Assembly (NCBI GenBank): GCA_001550305.1
Contig: LRTP01000076.1
Coordinates: 1 to 57,208 of the forward strand
DNA from: Streptomyces diastatochromogenes
GTDB lineage: Bacteria > Actinomycetota > Actinomycetes > Streptomycetales > Streptomycetaceae
Reading direction: 5' to 3'
DNA length: 57,208 nt
Of this stretch, positions 1-7,733 are shown piece after piece; the first letter of the stretch is position 1; every line of letters begins with the position of its first letter. The position numbers and the translations under genes were made by a program. Under the pieces are notes generated by a model. The model searched no databases and was not told where the DNA came from. It saw nothing but the letters and a program-made list of their open reading frames with translations.

Positions 1-726
1 GAGCGTCGCTGGCGAGGCGCCGCCCGAGACGAGGGCGGCCTTGCCGATCGCGCGGGCGACGGCCTTGCGGCTGCCGACGGCCTCGGCTGCGTGCTCGTCC
101 GCCCATCGCTCGACCATGTAGGTCACCGCTGAGCGCAGGGGCCACAGGAACGGGTTGGTGCAGGCAGCCAGTTGCACGGTCAGGAGGTGGCGGTGGTGCC
201 GGGCGGAGAGGTGGGTGCGCTCATGGGCGAACAGGGCCCGGCGCTCCCGAGAGGTGAGGCAGGCGAGCATGCCGGTGGAGACCACGATCCGGTCGAGCGG
301 CCCGCCGGGGAGTGCATAGGCGTACGGCTCGGTGTCGGGCAGCACCGCCACTCCCGTGCGCGGCAAGCCCGAGAGCGCCTCGTGGGCGCGCCGCCGTACC
401 CGACAGTGACGAAGCAAGGCCCGGCCGCAACTCACGACGACCGCGATCAGTGCGGGAATCGCGGCCTTCCCGGCGATCTCGTGGCGTGGCACGCTCCGGC
501 GCACCTCAGGATCCGACCAGCCGTCCGGCAGCGGGTTTCCGGGCAGTTGCGCGGTGCCGACCACCATCAGCAGCGCCAAACACAGCGTGCTGCACAGAGC
601 CATGACACCGGCCACGCCGGTCAGCAGCACCGTGGCGGTGCGTGGATGCAGACGCTGCTCGGCCAGGCGCGCGATAGGCCACGCGGTCAATGGCAGCACG
701 AGCGGCAGAAAGACGAAGACACCCAT
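1..726 (-). CDS. M56 family (BlaR1-like) membrane peptidase, 3' end beyond window
   Basis: This is a membrane metallopeptidase of the BlaR1/MecR1 class. In known systems such proteins sense a signal outside the cell and cleave the partner BlaI-type repressor. The start ATG at 726 lies 7 bp after the blaI stop, so the two are co-transcribed. The N-terminus is a hydrophobic segment (MGVFVFLPLVLPLTAW), with a second membrane stretch at about residues 32-60. A zinc-binding HERTH sits near residue 168 in the context ALFAHERTHLSARHH. The frame is open to the left edge, so the C-terminus cannot be judged. No penicillin-binding sensor domain is visible in this part. Confidence 0.85.
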   Translation of the reverse strand, partial: MGVFVFLPLVLPLTAWPIARLAEQRLHPRTATVLLTGVAGVMALCSTLCLALLMVVGTAQLPGNPLPDGWSDPEVRRSVPRHEIAGKAAIPALIAVVVSCGRALLRHCRVRRRAHEALSGLPRTGVAVLPDTEPYAYALPGGPLDRIVVSTGMLACLTSRERRALFAHERTHLSARHHRHLLTVQLAACTNPFLWPLRSAVTYMVERWADEHAAEAVGSRKAVARAIGKAALVSGGASPATL

Positions 727-733
727 GACTGCT

Positions 734-1123
734 TCAGGCCTCCGGCTCGTTGTCCGCCTGGTCCAGCAGTTCGCGCAGCAGTTGCCCGTCGTCGATCGGC
801 AGAGTGGTGATGAAGCTCGCGAGCACTGCTCTTCGGTCGTGTCCACCGTCCAGCACGCGGTGCATCTTCAGTGCGGCGAGTCCCGCCTCGTCCGCGGTGG
901 GCATCCACACGAACGACCGGCCCTCCCGTCTGCGGGTGACGGCCTTCTTGACCAGCAGCCGGGCCAGGACCGTCATCACGGTCGTGTACGCGAGATCGGC
1001 GGCCAGATGCTCCTGGACCCAGCCCGCGGTCACCGGCCTTTCAGCGGTATGCAGCGCCGAGAGGACCTGCGTCTCCAACTCGCCCTGTGCTCTGCGCTGA
1101 CGACGCAGAGGGGATTCCGCCAC
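734..1123 (-). CDS. BlaI/MecI/CopY-family transcriptional repressor
   Basis: This winged-helix repressor of about 129 residues begins at a GTG preceded by GGGAGG. The N-terminal region GELETQVLSALHTAERPVT and the helix around AYTTVMTVLARLLVKKAVTR are the typical BlaI recognition wing. The C-terminal half (residues about 75-125) is the dimerisation arm, where partner proteases cut. It is followed after 7 bp by the M56 peptidase, the usual blaI-blaR1 order. Palindromes of the BlaI type at 1751 and 7734 are candidate targets. Confidence 0.9.
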   Translation of the reverse strand: MAESPLRRQRRAQGELETQVLSALHTAERPVTAGWVQEHLAADLAYTTVMTVLARLLVKKAVTRRREGRSFVWMPTADEAGLAALKMHRVLDGGHDRRAVLASFITTLPIDDGQLLRELLDQADNEPEA

Positions 1124-1175
1124 CCTCGATTTCCCTCCCGCATTGACCCCACTTCGCTCCGCGCGTACGTGCGCC

Positions 1176-1664
1176 TCACATCGTATAGAGCCGTGACCGC
1201 AGTTTCTCTCCACTGATCGCGGCGTGCGTGCGGCGGAGCCGCTGTCCGGTATCGACTGCGGGCCGGCTCGGATTTCGGCAGGTGCCGCAACGGCCGGAGG
1301 CCGGCCAGTCACCGGGGTCCGGCAGCGCGCAGGGGCCGTCCGTCGGCCGCCGGTAGGCGCGCGGAGTCGTGCCGGCGCGGCTTGCCGGTTCGCGTGCCCC
1401 TCCAGCACTTTGCGCATGCACGGAACGGCGAGGGCGTCGGCGGGTGCGGACCACAGAAAGGCGCGCCCTCCTCGCTCGCGGCGCGCCATTTTCTTGGCGT
1501 GGAGCCGGGGCAGCGCGGTCAGCGACGGTGTGGGCGAGATCGCCGCTGAGCATCTCCCGCACACGGGCTGCCGGTACCGGCCGACGGGTGGCATGAAGGA
1601 CCCCCCGTACCTGAGCCTCCAACTCGCCCGGAGCGCGGCGATGCCGTGTCTGGCGTCTCGTCAC
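1176..1664 (-). pseudogene. second, frameshifted BlaI-type repressor gene
   Basis: From a GTG at 1664 the frame gives APGELEAQVRGVLHATRRPV and GDLAHT, a clear BlaI N-terminus. The continuation TALPRLHAKKMARRERGGRA and FLWSAPADALAV is in a different frame, so there is a frameshift near 1520-1530. The C-terminal part is poorly conserved. It lies directly upstream of the intact blaI gene and looks like a tandem duplicate that has decayed. The BlaI-like palindrome at 1751-1766 is 87 bp upstream of its start. Confidence 0.7.
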
Positions 1665-1750
1665 ATTCGGCTCATCCCGGGCCCTTTGTTCGCCTGCGGT
1701 GGCGCGTGGCGCATTCGGTGGAGTCTGCTCGCGCCGTCCTCTCGCTGATT

Positions 1751-1766
1751 TCTACAGTGTTGTAGA
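1751..1766. promoter_or_regulatory. BlaI-like operator palindrome between the second blaI and terD
   Basis: TCTACAGTGTTGTAGA has 6-bp perfect arms (TCTACA/TGTAGA) around GTGT. It lies in a divergent intergenic region, 58 bp before the terD start at 1824. The same arms recur at 7734-7749. BlaI-family operators are TACA/TGTA-type dyads, so repression by the neighbouring BlaI is inferred. Confidence 0.6.
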
Positions 1767-1823
1767 TTCTAGCTCGGATCCTTTCCCGGATCTGAGCCGA
1801 CCGCATGCGTGGAGGGATGGATC

Positions 1824-2399
1824 ATGGGTGTTTCCCTGGCCAAGGGTGGCAATGTGTCGCTGAGCAAGGAGGCGCCGGGCCTGAGCGCGGTGCTGGTGGG
1901 ACTGGGCTGGGACGTGCGCACGACGACCGGCGCCGACTTCGACCTCGACGCGTCCGCGCTGCTGCTGAACGAGTCGGGCAAGGTCGTCTCCGATCAGCAC
2001 TTCGTCTTCTACAACAACTTGAAGAGCCCTGACGGTTCGGTGGAGCACACCGGCGACAACCTGACGGGTGAAGGTGAGGGCGACGACGAGAGCGTCAAGG
2101 TGAACCTTGCCGCCGTGCCGATGGATGTCACCAGGATCGTCTTCCCGGTCTCCATCCACGATGCCGAGAACCGCGGGCAGAGCTTCGGGCAGGTGCGCAA
2201 CGCGTTCATCCGCGTCGCCAACCAGGCCGGCGGCGCCGAACTCGCCCGTTACGACCTGTCCGAGGATGCCTCGACGGAGACCGCGATGGTCTTCGGTGAG
2301 CTGTATCGCAACGGCGCGGAGTGGAAGTTCCGTGCCGTGGGTCAGGGTTACGCATCGGGGCTTTCCGGGATCGCCGCCGACTTCGGCGTCAATGTCTGA
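1824..2399 (+). CDS. terD: TerD family stress/tellurium-resistance protein, copy 1
   Basis: This is a 191-residue TerD-domain protein of full family length. ATG 1824 was chosen because GGAGGG at 1811-1816 is at the right distance; an upstream in-frame ATG at 1809 has no such site. The acidic calcium-binding signature is intact ([31 protein letters not shown]). TerD proteins are cytosolic, bind calcium and act in tellurite resistance and envelope stress or differentiation in Streptomyces. It is nearly identical along its whole length to the copy at 6064, so a recent duplication or gene conversion is likely. A BlaI-like palindrome lies in its promoter. Confidence 0.95.
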   Translation: MGVSLAKGGNVSLSKEAPGLSAVLVGLGWDVRTTTGADFDLDASALLLNESGKVVSDQHFVFYNNLKSPDGSVEHTGDNLTGEGEGDDESVKVNLAAVPMDVTRIVFPVSIHDAENRGQSFGQVRNAFIRVANQAGGAELARYDLSEDASTETAMVFGELYRNGAEWKFRAVGQGYASGLSGIAADFGVNV

Positions 2400-2509
2400 C
2401 AACGGCCGGCGCCCGTGAACAGGGTGGGGGTCGCGCCCCCGGCCCTCACCCGCCCGTACGGTGAGCCGGTCGTCCGGACTGTGCCCGCCGAGTCCGCCAG
2501 GGAGACCGT

Positions 2510-3169
2510 GTGACCAACCCCCCCGGCCTTCGTCCGGAGGACCGAGCGGACTTCGAGTCGGTGCTGCATCTGGCGCTTGGCCTCATCGACATCCGCTCTG
2601 CGCTGCTCGGCGAACCCACGGTCAGGACCTTGGCGAGCCTGTACGCCCAGGCACTGGCCGCGGCCGAGGAGATCACGGCCGCCGCCAGTGACGAGTACCG
2701 CGATTACCTCGCCGTGCGGAAAGCCGCAGAGCGCCTAAAAGGCTTGCGGAGTAAGAGATTTCCGACCGTTGACGGTGCTTTGTGGCCCGCCCTTGTCGTG
2801 CTCACGCCCCTGGTGGCCGGCGCGGCCGCGGCCGTCCTACTGCTCATCGGATATGGCCTCCACCTGGCCGATGCGGAGCCGGAGTTCGCCGCTTCGGTCA
2901 CCACTGCCGGGTGGGTGCTCGCCCTCACCGCGGTGGTGACCGCACTCGTCGGCCTCCGTCCTCCGCTGCGTACAGCCGTCCGCCGGCGCAGTGGCCGAGG
3001 GCTCGACGGCCAGGGACCTGAGGGCGGAGACGCTGTGGAGGGGGCCCGGGAGAAGTGGCGGCAGGCCCCTCCTGGAGCGGGGTGTGCTGCCCTACCTGCG
3101 GAGCCACCTGCCCGAATCCCTCGCCCCGTAGATCGCACCCCGAACAACCAGCTACAGAAAGCGAGATGA
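2510..3169 (+). CDS. two-TM hypothetical protein between terD genes, probably frameshifted near its end
   Basis: GTG 2510 follows GGAGA at 2501-2505. The N-terminal 90 residues are helical and soluble; two membrane helices follow (WPALVVLTPLVAGAAAAVLL, then AGWVLALTAVVTALVGL). The last 55 residues in this frame are low-complexity. In another frame, bases 3000-3131 encode RDLRAETLWRGPGRSGG then RPLLERGVLPYLRSHLPE and a stop at 3131, which looks like real protein. A frameshift between about 2960 and 3000 is therefore likely. It sits between two terD genes and may act with them at the membrane. Function unknown. Confidence 0.6.
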   Translation: MTNPPGLRPEDRADFESVLHLALGLIDIRSALLGEPTVRTLASLYAQALAAAEEITAAASDEYRDYLAVRKAAERLKGLRSKRFPTVDGALWPALVVLTPLVAGAAAAVLLLIGYGLHLADAEPEFAASVTTAGWVLALTAVVTALVGLRPPLRTAVRRRSGRGLDGQGPEGGDAVEGAREKWRQAPPGAGCAALPAEPPARIPRPVDRTPNNQLQKAR

Positions 3170-3172
3170 CGC

Positions 3173-3754
3173 ATGTCGGTCAACCTGAGCAAGGGCCAGC
3201 AGGTCAGCCTGAGCAAGTCCGATGGCAGCGCCCTGAGTTCCGTACGCATGGGGCTGGGCTGGCGGGCCGCTCCCCGCAAGGGGTTCCTGGCCAAGCTGAC
3301 CGGGCCGCGCGATATCGATCTGGACGCCTCGGCCCTGCTCTTTGCCGGCCGTCAGCTGTCCGACGTCGTCTTCTTCCAGCACCTGGTCAGCGACGACGGA
3401 TCCGTCCGACACACCGGGGACAACCTCACGGGTGGTGCGGGCGCCGGTGACGACGAGACCATTCTCGTCGACCTTGCCCGCGTGCCCGCGCACGTCGACC
3501 AGATCGTCTTCACCGTCAACTCCTTCACCGGCCAGACGTTCGCCGAGGTGGAAAACGCCTTCTGTCGACTGGTCGACGAAACCACCGGCACCGAACTGGC
3601 GCGCTACACCCTCAGCGGCGGTGGTACCCACACGGCGCAGATCATGGCCAAGTTCCACCGCAAGGGTGGTTCATGGCAGTTGCAGGCCCTTGGCGAGCCC
3701 GCGGCCGGCCGGACGTTCCAGGACCTGCTGCCCGCCATCAACGCTCACCTGTAG
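3173..3754 (+). CDS. TerD family protein, divergent paralogue
   Basis: This 193-residue TerD-domain protein starts MSVNLSKGQQVSLSKSDGSA. It keeps the acidic calcium-site pattern ([27 protein letters not shown]). It differs from the other two copies by an insertion near residue 35 (RKGFLAKLTGPRD) and a different C-terminus. This resembles the TerZ/TerD-like second subunit seen beside terD in Streptomyces ter clusters. It lies just after the membrane protein gene and probably belongs to the same transcript as terD copy 1. Confidence 0.9.
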   Translation: MSVNLSKGQQVSLSKSDGSALSSVRMGLGWRAAPRKGFLAKLTGPRDIDLDASALLFAGRQLSDVVFFQHLVSDDGSVRHTGDNLTGGAGAGDDETILVDLARVPAHVDQIVFTVNSFTGQTFAEVENAFCRLVDETTGTELARYTLSGGGTHTAQIMAKFHRKGGSWQLQALGEPAAGRTFQDLLPAINAHL

Positions 3755-3789
3755 CCCGACTGTCGAGGGCCGGAAGCCGTAGTAGCCGG

Positions 3790-4056
3790 TCAGTCCCGCG
3801 AGTTGCCGAACAGGATGCGGTACCCGATGAGCAGGACGAGGGAGCCGCCGATGGCCGCGCCCCAGGTGGTCAGGTCGAAGAACTGCTTCTCCACGGGGCG
3901 GTCGAAAAATCGGGCTGAGATCCAGCCGCCCACGAAGGCGCCCGCGACACCGATGAGCGTCGTACCGATGAAACCGCCCGGAACGCGGCCGGGCAGCAGG
4001 ATCTTGGCAATCGCTCCCGCGAGAAGCCCGAGGATGATCCAGCCGATGATGCCCAT
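3790..4056 (-). CDS. GlsB/YeaQ/YmgE family small membrane stress protein
   Basis: This 88-residue protein starts at ATG 4056 with AAGGAG 9 bp upstream. It has three hydrophobic helices (MGIIGWIILGLLAGAIAKIL; GFIGTTLIGVAGAFVGGWI; a C-terminal IGGSLVLLIGYRILF). The glycine-rich GLLAGAIAK and GxxGAxxGG pattern is typical of transglycosylase-associated (GlsB/YeaQ) proteins, which are induced by envelope or general stress. A TTGCGCAA palindrome at 4096-4103 lies 40 bp upstream of the start. Confidence 0.9.
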   Translation of the reverse strand: MGIIGWIILGLLAGAIAKILLPGRVPGGFIGTTLIGVAGAFVGGWISARFFDRPVEKQFFDLTTWGAAIGGSLVLLIGYRILFGNSRD

Positions 4057-4095
4057 GTCGTCGTCTCCTTGTCGGCCGTGCCTTCTGTTGCCCAA

Positions 4096-4103
4096 TTGCG
4101 CAA
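4096..4103. promoter_or_regulatory. TTGCGCAA palindrome upstream of glsB-type gene
   Basis: This is an 8-bp perfect palindrome 40 bp upstream of the GlsB-type start. The same octamer occurs upstream of two further genes, at 5385 and 5962. The ArsR-type regulator encoded at 4326 is a candidate ligand by proximity only. Confidence 0.4.
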
Positions 4104-4325
4104 ACTGCAGATACCCAGTGGACGCGCTGCCAGGCGCCTGTGGTTGCACGGGAAGATCATCTTTTTGCTGTCCCCGGTCACCCGTAACAGCCCCAGGGCG
4201 CCCGTTCTGTCGGACGGTCGGCAGGGGGCGGCCATCCCGGAGAAGCACGGCTGCCCGGGGCTCGACGCATAGACTGGGCCGGCACAGGCGCGGGGACGGT
4301 GACCCGGGCGGGACGGGAGAGGGTC

Positions 4326-4688
4326 GTGGCGGCAGACGTAGGTGGCTTCGAGGACCCGCCCGCCGGGGTACTGGCTGAGGCCGCCGCCGCGTTCGGCCTG
4401 CTGGCGTCCTCGGCCCGGCTGCACATCATGTGGGTCCTGGCACAGGGCGAGAGTGATGTCACCCACCTCACGGACCGGGTGGGCGGGTCCCTGCCCGCGG
4501 TCAGCCAGCATCTGACGAAACTCAAACTCGCCGGTCTCGTCCGGGCCCGCCGCGAAGGCCGACGTCAGGTCTACTACGTCGATGACCCCGATGTCGTGAT
4601 CGTAGTCCGGCTGGTGGTCGGCCAGCTGGCCGCACGTGCGGAGGAAGCGTCCGCACCGGTACGCCGACTTCGCGAGATCGGTGCCTGA
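4326..4688 (+). CDS. ArsR-family helix-turn-helix regulator
   Basis: This winged-helix repressor has about 120 residues. GTG 4326 follows GGAGAGG at a short distance; an alternative GTG at 4299 has no such site. The core AFGLLASSARLHIMWVLAQG, then GGSLPAVSQHLTKLKLAGLV and RARREGRRQVYYV, is the ArsR recognition helix and wing. No cysteine pair of the classic arsenic site is visible, so the inducer may be another metal or none. Immediately downstream is a fragment of a P-type cation ATPase, the usual kind of target for such a metal sensor. Confidence 0.85.
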   Translation: MAADVGGFEDPPAGVLAEAAAAFGLLASSARLHIMWVLAQGESDVTHLTDRVGGSLPAVSQHLTKLKLAGLVRARREGRRQVYYVDDPDVVIVVRLVVGQLAARAEEASAPVRRLREIGA

Positions 4689-4702
4689 GACCGCGACGGC
4701 AG

Positions 4703-4882
4703 GATATTGAGCTCACCGAACTCGCCTGCCGTACCACTGTCTTCGCCCGCTGCATGCCGGAGCGCAAGGCCCGGATCACTACCGCCCTGCGCGTCGGCGG
4801 GCGCACGACCGGTTTCCTGGGCGACGGCGTCGACGACGTGTCTCACGGGCGAGGCACTGCCGGACAGATGGTGCTGTTCTGA
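4703..4882 (+). pseudogene. fragment of an MgtA-type P-type cation ATPase
   Basis: A 59-codon frame reads IELTELACRTTVFARCMPER and KARITTALRVGGRTTGFLGD-GVDD. This is the segment of P-type ATPases around the VFAR.xPxxK and GDGVND hinge motif (here GDGVDD). Everything else, including the DKTGT phosphorylation site, is missing, and the frame stops shortly after. It is a remnant, 14 bp after the ArsR gene. Confidence 0.7.
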
Positions 4883-4990
4883 AGACGTGCGCGGCGAAGA
4901 CCGTCAGCCGTTGCAGACCGGGCAGGGCGGGGAAGCCGGTGAGCTGGACGCCGTAGCGGATCCCGCATACCGCACCGTGTCCGTACCGGA

Positions 4991-5278
4991 TCAGAGCGGC
5001 AGGTTGAGCTTCCGTCTCCGACGCTTCTCGCTGAGGGCGGTGACAAGGAAGACGAGGCCGATGGCTCCTGCGAACGGCAGTGTGCCGACGGGGCCCTCGT
5101 AGGGCAGAGACTCGATGACGTAGAACAGAGATCCCGCCGAGACCCCGGTGATGATGGGGTGCCGTGCGGCCCAGCGGCGGGTGTTCACGTCGAAGTCGCG
5201 GCGGTAGATGTACATCGCCGCTGCGCGCACACCACCCGACGGGGTGTCCAATCCGCCGGGGTACGTCACCTGGATCAC
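4991..5278 (-). CDS. small hypothetical membrane protein
   Basis: The protein has about 95 residues if GTG 5278 is used. ATG 5215 (MYIYRRDFDVNTRRWAARHP) is another possible start. Two hydrophobic stretches (IITGVSAGSLFYVIESL, and FAGAIGLVFLVTALS) are followed by a basic tail (EKRRRRKLNLPL). Function unknown. The ACACTTTA-N4-TTGCGCAA element at 5373-5392 is about 100 bp upstream, linking it to the tatB control region. Confidence 0.55.
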   Translation of the reverse strand: MIQVTYPGGLDTPSGGVRAAAMYIYRRDFDVNTRRWAARHPIITGVSAGSLFYVIESLPYEGPVGTLPFAGAIGLVFLVTALSEKRRRRKLNLPL

Positions 5279-5372
5279 CTGCGGCCGGTCGGTGACCCGC
5301 GTCTTGAGCCCGGCTGCGGGGCCCGTCGAGCACTGCTGCTTCCAACCCGGCCTGGCCGCCTGTGTCCATGAG

Positions 5373-5392
5373 ACACTTTATGGATTGCGCAA
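5373..5392. promoter_or_regulatory. ACACTTTA-N4-TTGCGCAA element, copy A
   Basis: ACACTTTA (5373-5380), four bases, then the palindrome TTGCGCAA (5385-5392). The identical architecture recurs at 5950-5969. Both lie upstream of minus-strand genes in AT-richer surroundings. Confidence 0.5.
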
Positions 5393-5458
5393 CCTTTGAA
5401 TTAATGTGAAGTGAATCACGGCGGCAGGCGACCCGCGAATCCTTGGCGAATCGAGGCG

Positions 5459-5890
5459 TCACGTGGCATCGGGATCGAACGATGCGCGTGCGGCCGACTC
5501 GGCCCCCGCATCCTTTGTCAGGTTCACGTGCGCCGGTGCGGCCGCATCTGCCTCGGAGGTGTCCGCTGCCTCGCGCACCGCGTCGGACACCTCCGCGAGC
5601 TCTTTCCTCGGGTCGAGGGTGCTGCGGATCTCGTCGAGGCCGAGGTCGTCGCCGTCCAGCACGTGCTTGCGCACGAACGTCTTCGGGTGCAGGTCCTCGA
5701 ACTCGAAGTCCTTGAACTGCGGGCCCAGTTCGGAGCGGATCTCCTGTTTCGCGTTCTCGGAGAACTCGCGGAACTTGCGGATGAACGCCGTCACGTTCTG
5801 GATGACTTCCGGCAACTTGTCCGGCCCAAACAGAAGGACTGCGAGAACTGCCAGCGTCACCAGTTCCAATGGGCCCACATCGGAGAACAT
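5459..5890 (-). CDS. tatB: Sec-independent protein translocase subunit TatB
   Basis: This 143-residue protein starts at ATG 5890 after GAGGAG. It has the TatB layout: an N-terminal membrane helix (VGPLELVTLAVLAVLLFGPD), the hinge KLPEVIQNV, a long amphipathic helix (FIRKFREFSENAKQEIRSEL), and a variable acidic C-terminus. TatB forms the substrate receptor with TatC for folded twin-arginine proteins. No tatC is in the window; tatA lies 1.6 kb away as a separate gene, as is common in Streptomyces. Confidence 0.93.
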   Translation of the reverse strand: MFSDVGPLELVTLAVLAVLLFGPDKLPEVIQNVTAFIRKFREFSENAKQEIRSELGPQFKDFEFEDLHPKTFVRKHVLDGDDLGLDEIRSTLDPRKELAEVSDAVREAADTSEADAAAPAHVNLTKDAGAESAARASFDPDAT

Positions 5891-5949
5891 CTACGCTCCT
5901 CGCCTTCGCGGCTACGCGGCCGGTGGTCGCCGGGGCGCCCCCGGCATCA

Positions 5950-5974
5950 ACACTTTAGATGTTGCGCAAACATC
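5950..5974. promoter_or_regulatory. ACACTTTA-N4-TTGCGCAA element, copy B, in the tatB/terD divergent region
   Basis: ACACTTTA (5950-5957) and TTGCGCAA (5962-5969) have the same spacing as copy A. The octamer also lies in a larger dyad, GATGTT-N5-AACATC (5958-5974). It is 60 bp before the tatB start and 90 bp before terD copy 2, so it could control both. Confidence 0.55.
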
Positions 5975-5997
5975 GGGACCATGGCGGTAGGCTCGGC

Positions 5998-6033
5998 GTG
6001 GGACTCAGAGACCGTGTGGGACTCAGAGACCGT
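5998..6033 (+). repeat. 18-bp tandem direct repeat upstream of terD copy 2
   Basis: GTGGGACTCAGAGACCGT is present twice head to tail with no spacer, ending 30 bp before the GTG start at 6064. It may be a leader duplication or a tandem binding site. Confidence 0.9.
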
Positions 6034-6063
6034 ACAGACAGCCCAGAGCCGGGAGGACGAACC

Positions 6064-6639
6064 GTGGGAGTTTCCCTGTCCAAGGGCGGCAACGTGTCGC
6101 TCAGCAAGGAGGCGCCCGGCCTGACCGCGGTGCTGGTGGGTCTGGGTTGGGACGTCCGCACCACCACTGGTGCGGACTACGACCTGGACGCATCCGCCCT
6201 GCTGTGCAGCGAAGCCGGCAAGGTGCTCTCCGACCAGCACTTCGTCTTCTACAACAACCTGAAGAGCCCGGACGGCTCGGTCGAGCACACCGGAGACAAC
6301 CTCACCGGCGAGGGCGAAGGGGACGACGAGTCCATCAAGGTCAATCTGACCGCCGTGCCTGCCGAAGTCGCCAAGATCGTCTTTCCGGTGTCCATCCATG
6401 ACGCGGACACGCGCGGGCAGAGTTTCGGACAGGTGCGCAACGCGTTCATCCGCGTGGTGAATCAGGCGGGCGGCCAGGAGATCGCCCGCTACGACCTGTC
6501 CGAGGACGCCTCGTCGGAGACCGCGATGGTCTTCGGCGAGTTGTACCGGCATGGCGGCGAGTGGAAGTTCCGTGCCGTCGGCCAGGGCTACGCCTCCGGT
6601 CTGCGCGGTATCGCCTCCGACTTCGGCGTCAACGTCTGA
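6064..6639 (+). CDS. terD: TerD family protein, copy 2
   Basis: This 191-residue TerD protein is nearly identical to copy 1 (start [20 protein letters not shown]). GTG 6064 follows GGGAGGA and aligns with the start of copy 1. The calcium-binding acid clusters are intact. Its promoter region differs wholly from copy 1. It has the ACACTTTA/TTGCGCAA element and an 18-bp tandem repeat instead of the BlaI-like palindrome, so the twin proteins are likely under different control. Confidence 0.95.
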   Translation: MGVSLSKGGNVSLSKEAPGLTAVLVGLGWDVRTTTGADYDLDASALLCSEAGKVLSDQHFVFYNNLKSPDGSVEHTGDNLTGEGEGDDESIKVNLTAVPAEVAKIVFPVSIHDADTRGQSFGQVRNAFIRVVNQAGGQEIARYDLSEDASSETAMVFGELYRHGGEWKFRAVGQGYASGLRGIASDFGVNV

Positions 6640-6652
6640 CGTTGCCCACAGC

Positions 6653-6691
6653 CCCCGCCGTCCGCGGCCCACCCGTAAGCGGGCGGCGGGG
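6653..6691 (+). terminator. GC-rich hairpin after terD copy 2
   Basis: CCCCGCCGTCCGC (6653-6665) pairs with GCGGGCGGCGGGG (6679-6691): 13 bp with one G-U pair and a 13-base loop. It begins 13 bp after the terD stop. There is no T-run, as usual in actinomycetes. Confidence 0.6.
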
Positions 6692-6869
6692 CTTCACTCG
6701 TCCGGGCGCGACCCGCGCGACGTGTCTACCAGCGAGGCTTCATGCCGCTGGAAGCGGGTGGCGGGTGGCGGGTGGCGGGTGAGCCTGGCATGCGCGGCAG
6801 TCGCCTTGCCTGCGCAACTCACATGAGGCGCGCTCCGGTCTTGCCAGGGCCACCAGCACGATCGCCGGA

Positions 6870-7375
6870 CACTTGGCATTGGCTCGGCGATCACCCCGAC
6901 GACATCACGGGCGTGCTGGGCGTGGGTGAACTGATGCGGCTGCCCGCCGACCGCCTTACGCAGCTGAAGGCGGGCGCGGTCGCTCGGCGTCTGTTGCTGC
7001 TGCCGGACACGCTGCCTCTTCCGAACGCGCTCGAGCGGGTGCGGGAACGGGACGATGAGTTCGCCGTGGTCCTGGACGAGCACGGCGGCGTGGCAGGCAT
7101 CGTCACCTATGAGGACATCGCCGAGGAGCTGGTGGGCGACATCGCCGACGAGAGTGACAGCGTCACCGGGCTGGCCGTCGCGGACGGGGACGGCTGGCCG
7201 GTGGATGCCGGGCGTCGTCTCGACGAGGTGGCCGAAGTCACGGGCATCGTGCTGCCCGAGGAGGACGACTACGACACGGTGGCCGACCTGATCGTCGACC
7301 GGCTGGGATGCTTCCCCGCCATCGGCGACCGTGTCACCGTCGAACTGCCGAACGGCGGCGTAGCAACCAGGTTCG
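6870..7375 (+). pseudogene. C-terminal half of a CNNM/CorC-type CBS transporter
   Basis: The frame gives LLLLPDTLPLPNALERVR, FAVVLDEHGGVAGIVTYEDI, AEELVGDIADESD and a CorC/HlyC-type end (DTVADLIVDRLGCFPAIGD). This is the second CBS motif plus the transporter-associated domain of hemolysin-like CNNM proteins. The N-terminal DUF21 membrane domain is absent. The end runs out of homology into sequence antisense to tatA. It is a 5'-truncated remnant. Confidence 0.65.
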
Positions 7376-7451
7376 CATCGAGAGTTCCGGTTTGCTCCGG
7401 GCGTTCGGCGCGCTCCGTACGGCCCCCGATCGATGCGCCCGGCAGCAGTCG

Positions 7452-7676
7452 TCAGGAGCGCGGGGACGGCTCGTTGCGTTCGACGGCGGTGCCGGAGACC
7501 ACGTGCTCTGAGCCGGACGCCGCGCCGGGGGAGTCCTGCTCTTTGAGTGCCTTGGCCTCGCTCTTGAAGATCCGGGCCGCCTTGCCTGCCGAACGCGTCA
7601 GCTCAGGCAGCTTTTTGATCCCGAGGACCACGATGACGACGACGAGGATCACGGCCAGTTCGCTCAGCCCGAACAT
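7452..7676 (-). CDS. tatA: Sec-independent protein translocase subunit TatA
   Basis: This 74-residue protein has an N-terminal membrane helix (LSELAVILVVVIVVLG), the hinge IKKLPELTRSAGKAARIF, and an amphipathic helix (KSEAKALKEQD). This is the TatA/TatE form, the pore subunit for folded-protein export. The BlaI-like palindrome at 7734-7749 is 58 bp upstream of its start, in a region shared with the divergent ion-channel gene. Confidence 0.92.
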   Translation of the reverse strand: MFGLSELAVILVVVIVVLGIKKLPELTRSAGKAARIFKSEAKALKEQDSPGAASGSEHVVSGTAVERNEPSPRS

Positions 7677-7733
7677 CAGGTCTCTCCCAGGGGTGGGCAG
7701 GGGCCGATACGGCGTACCGGCTACGCATCTCTA

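Noticed and set aside
5459..7676. tatA and tatB as a specialised, self-contained Tat system of the island
   Set aside because: No tatC in the window, and separate tatA/tatB genes are normal in Streptomyces, so a dedicated system cannot be supported.
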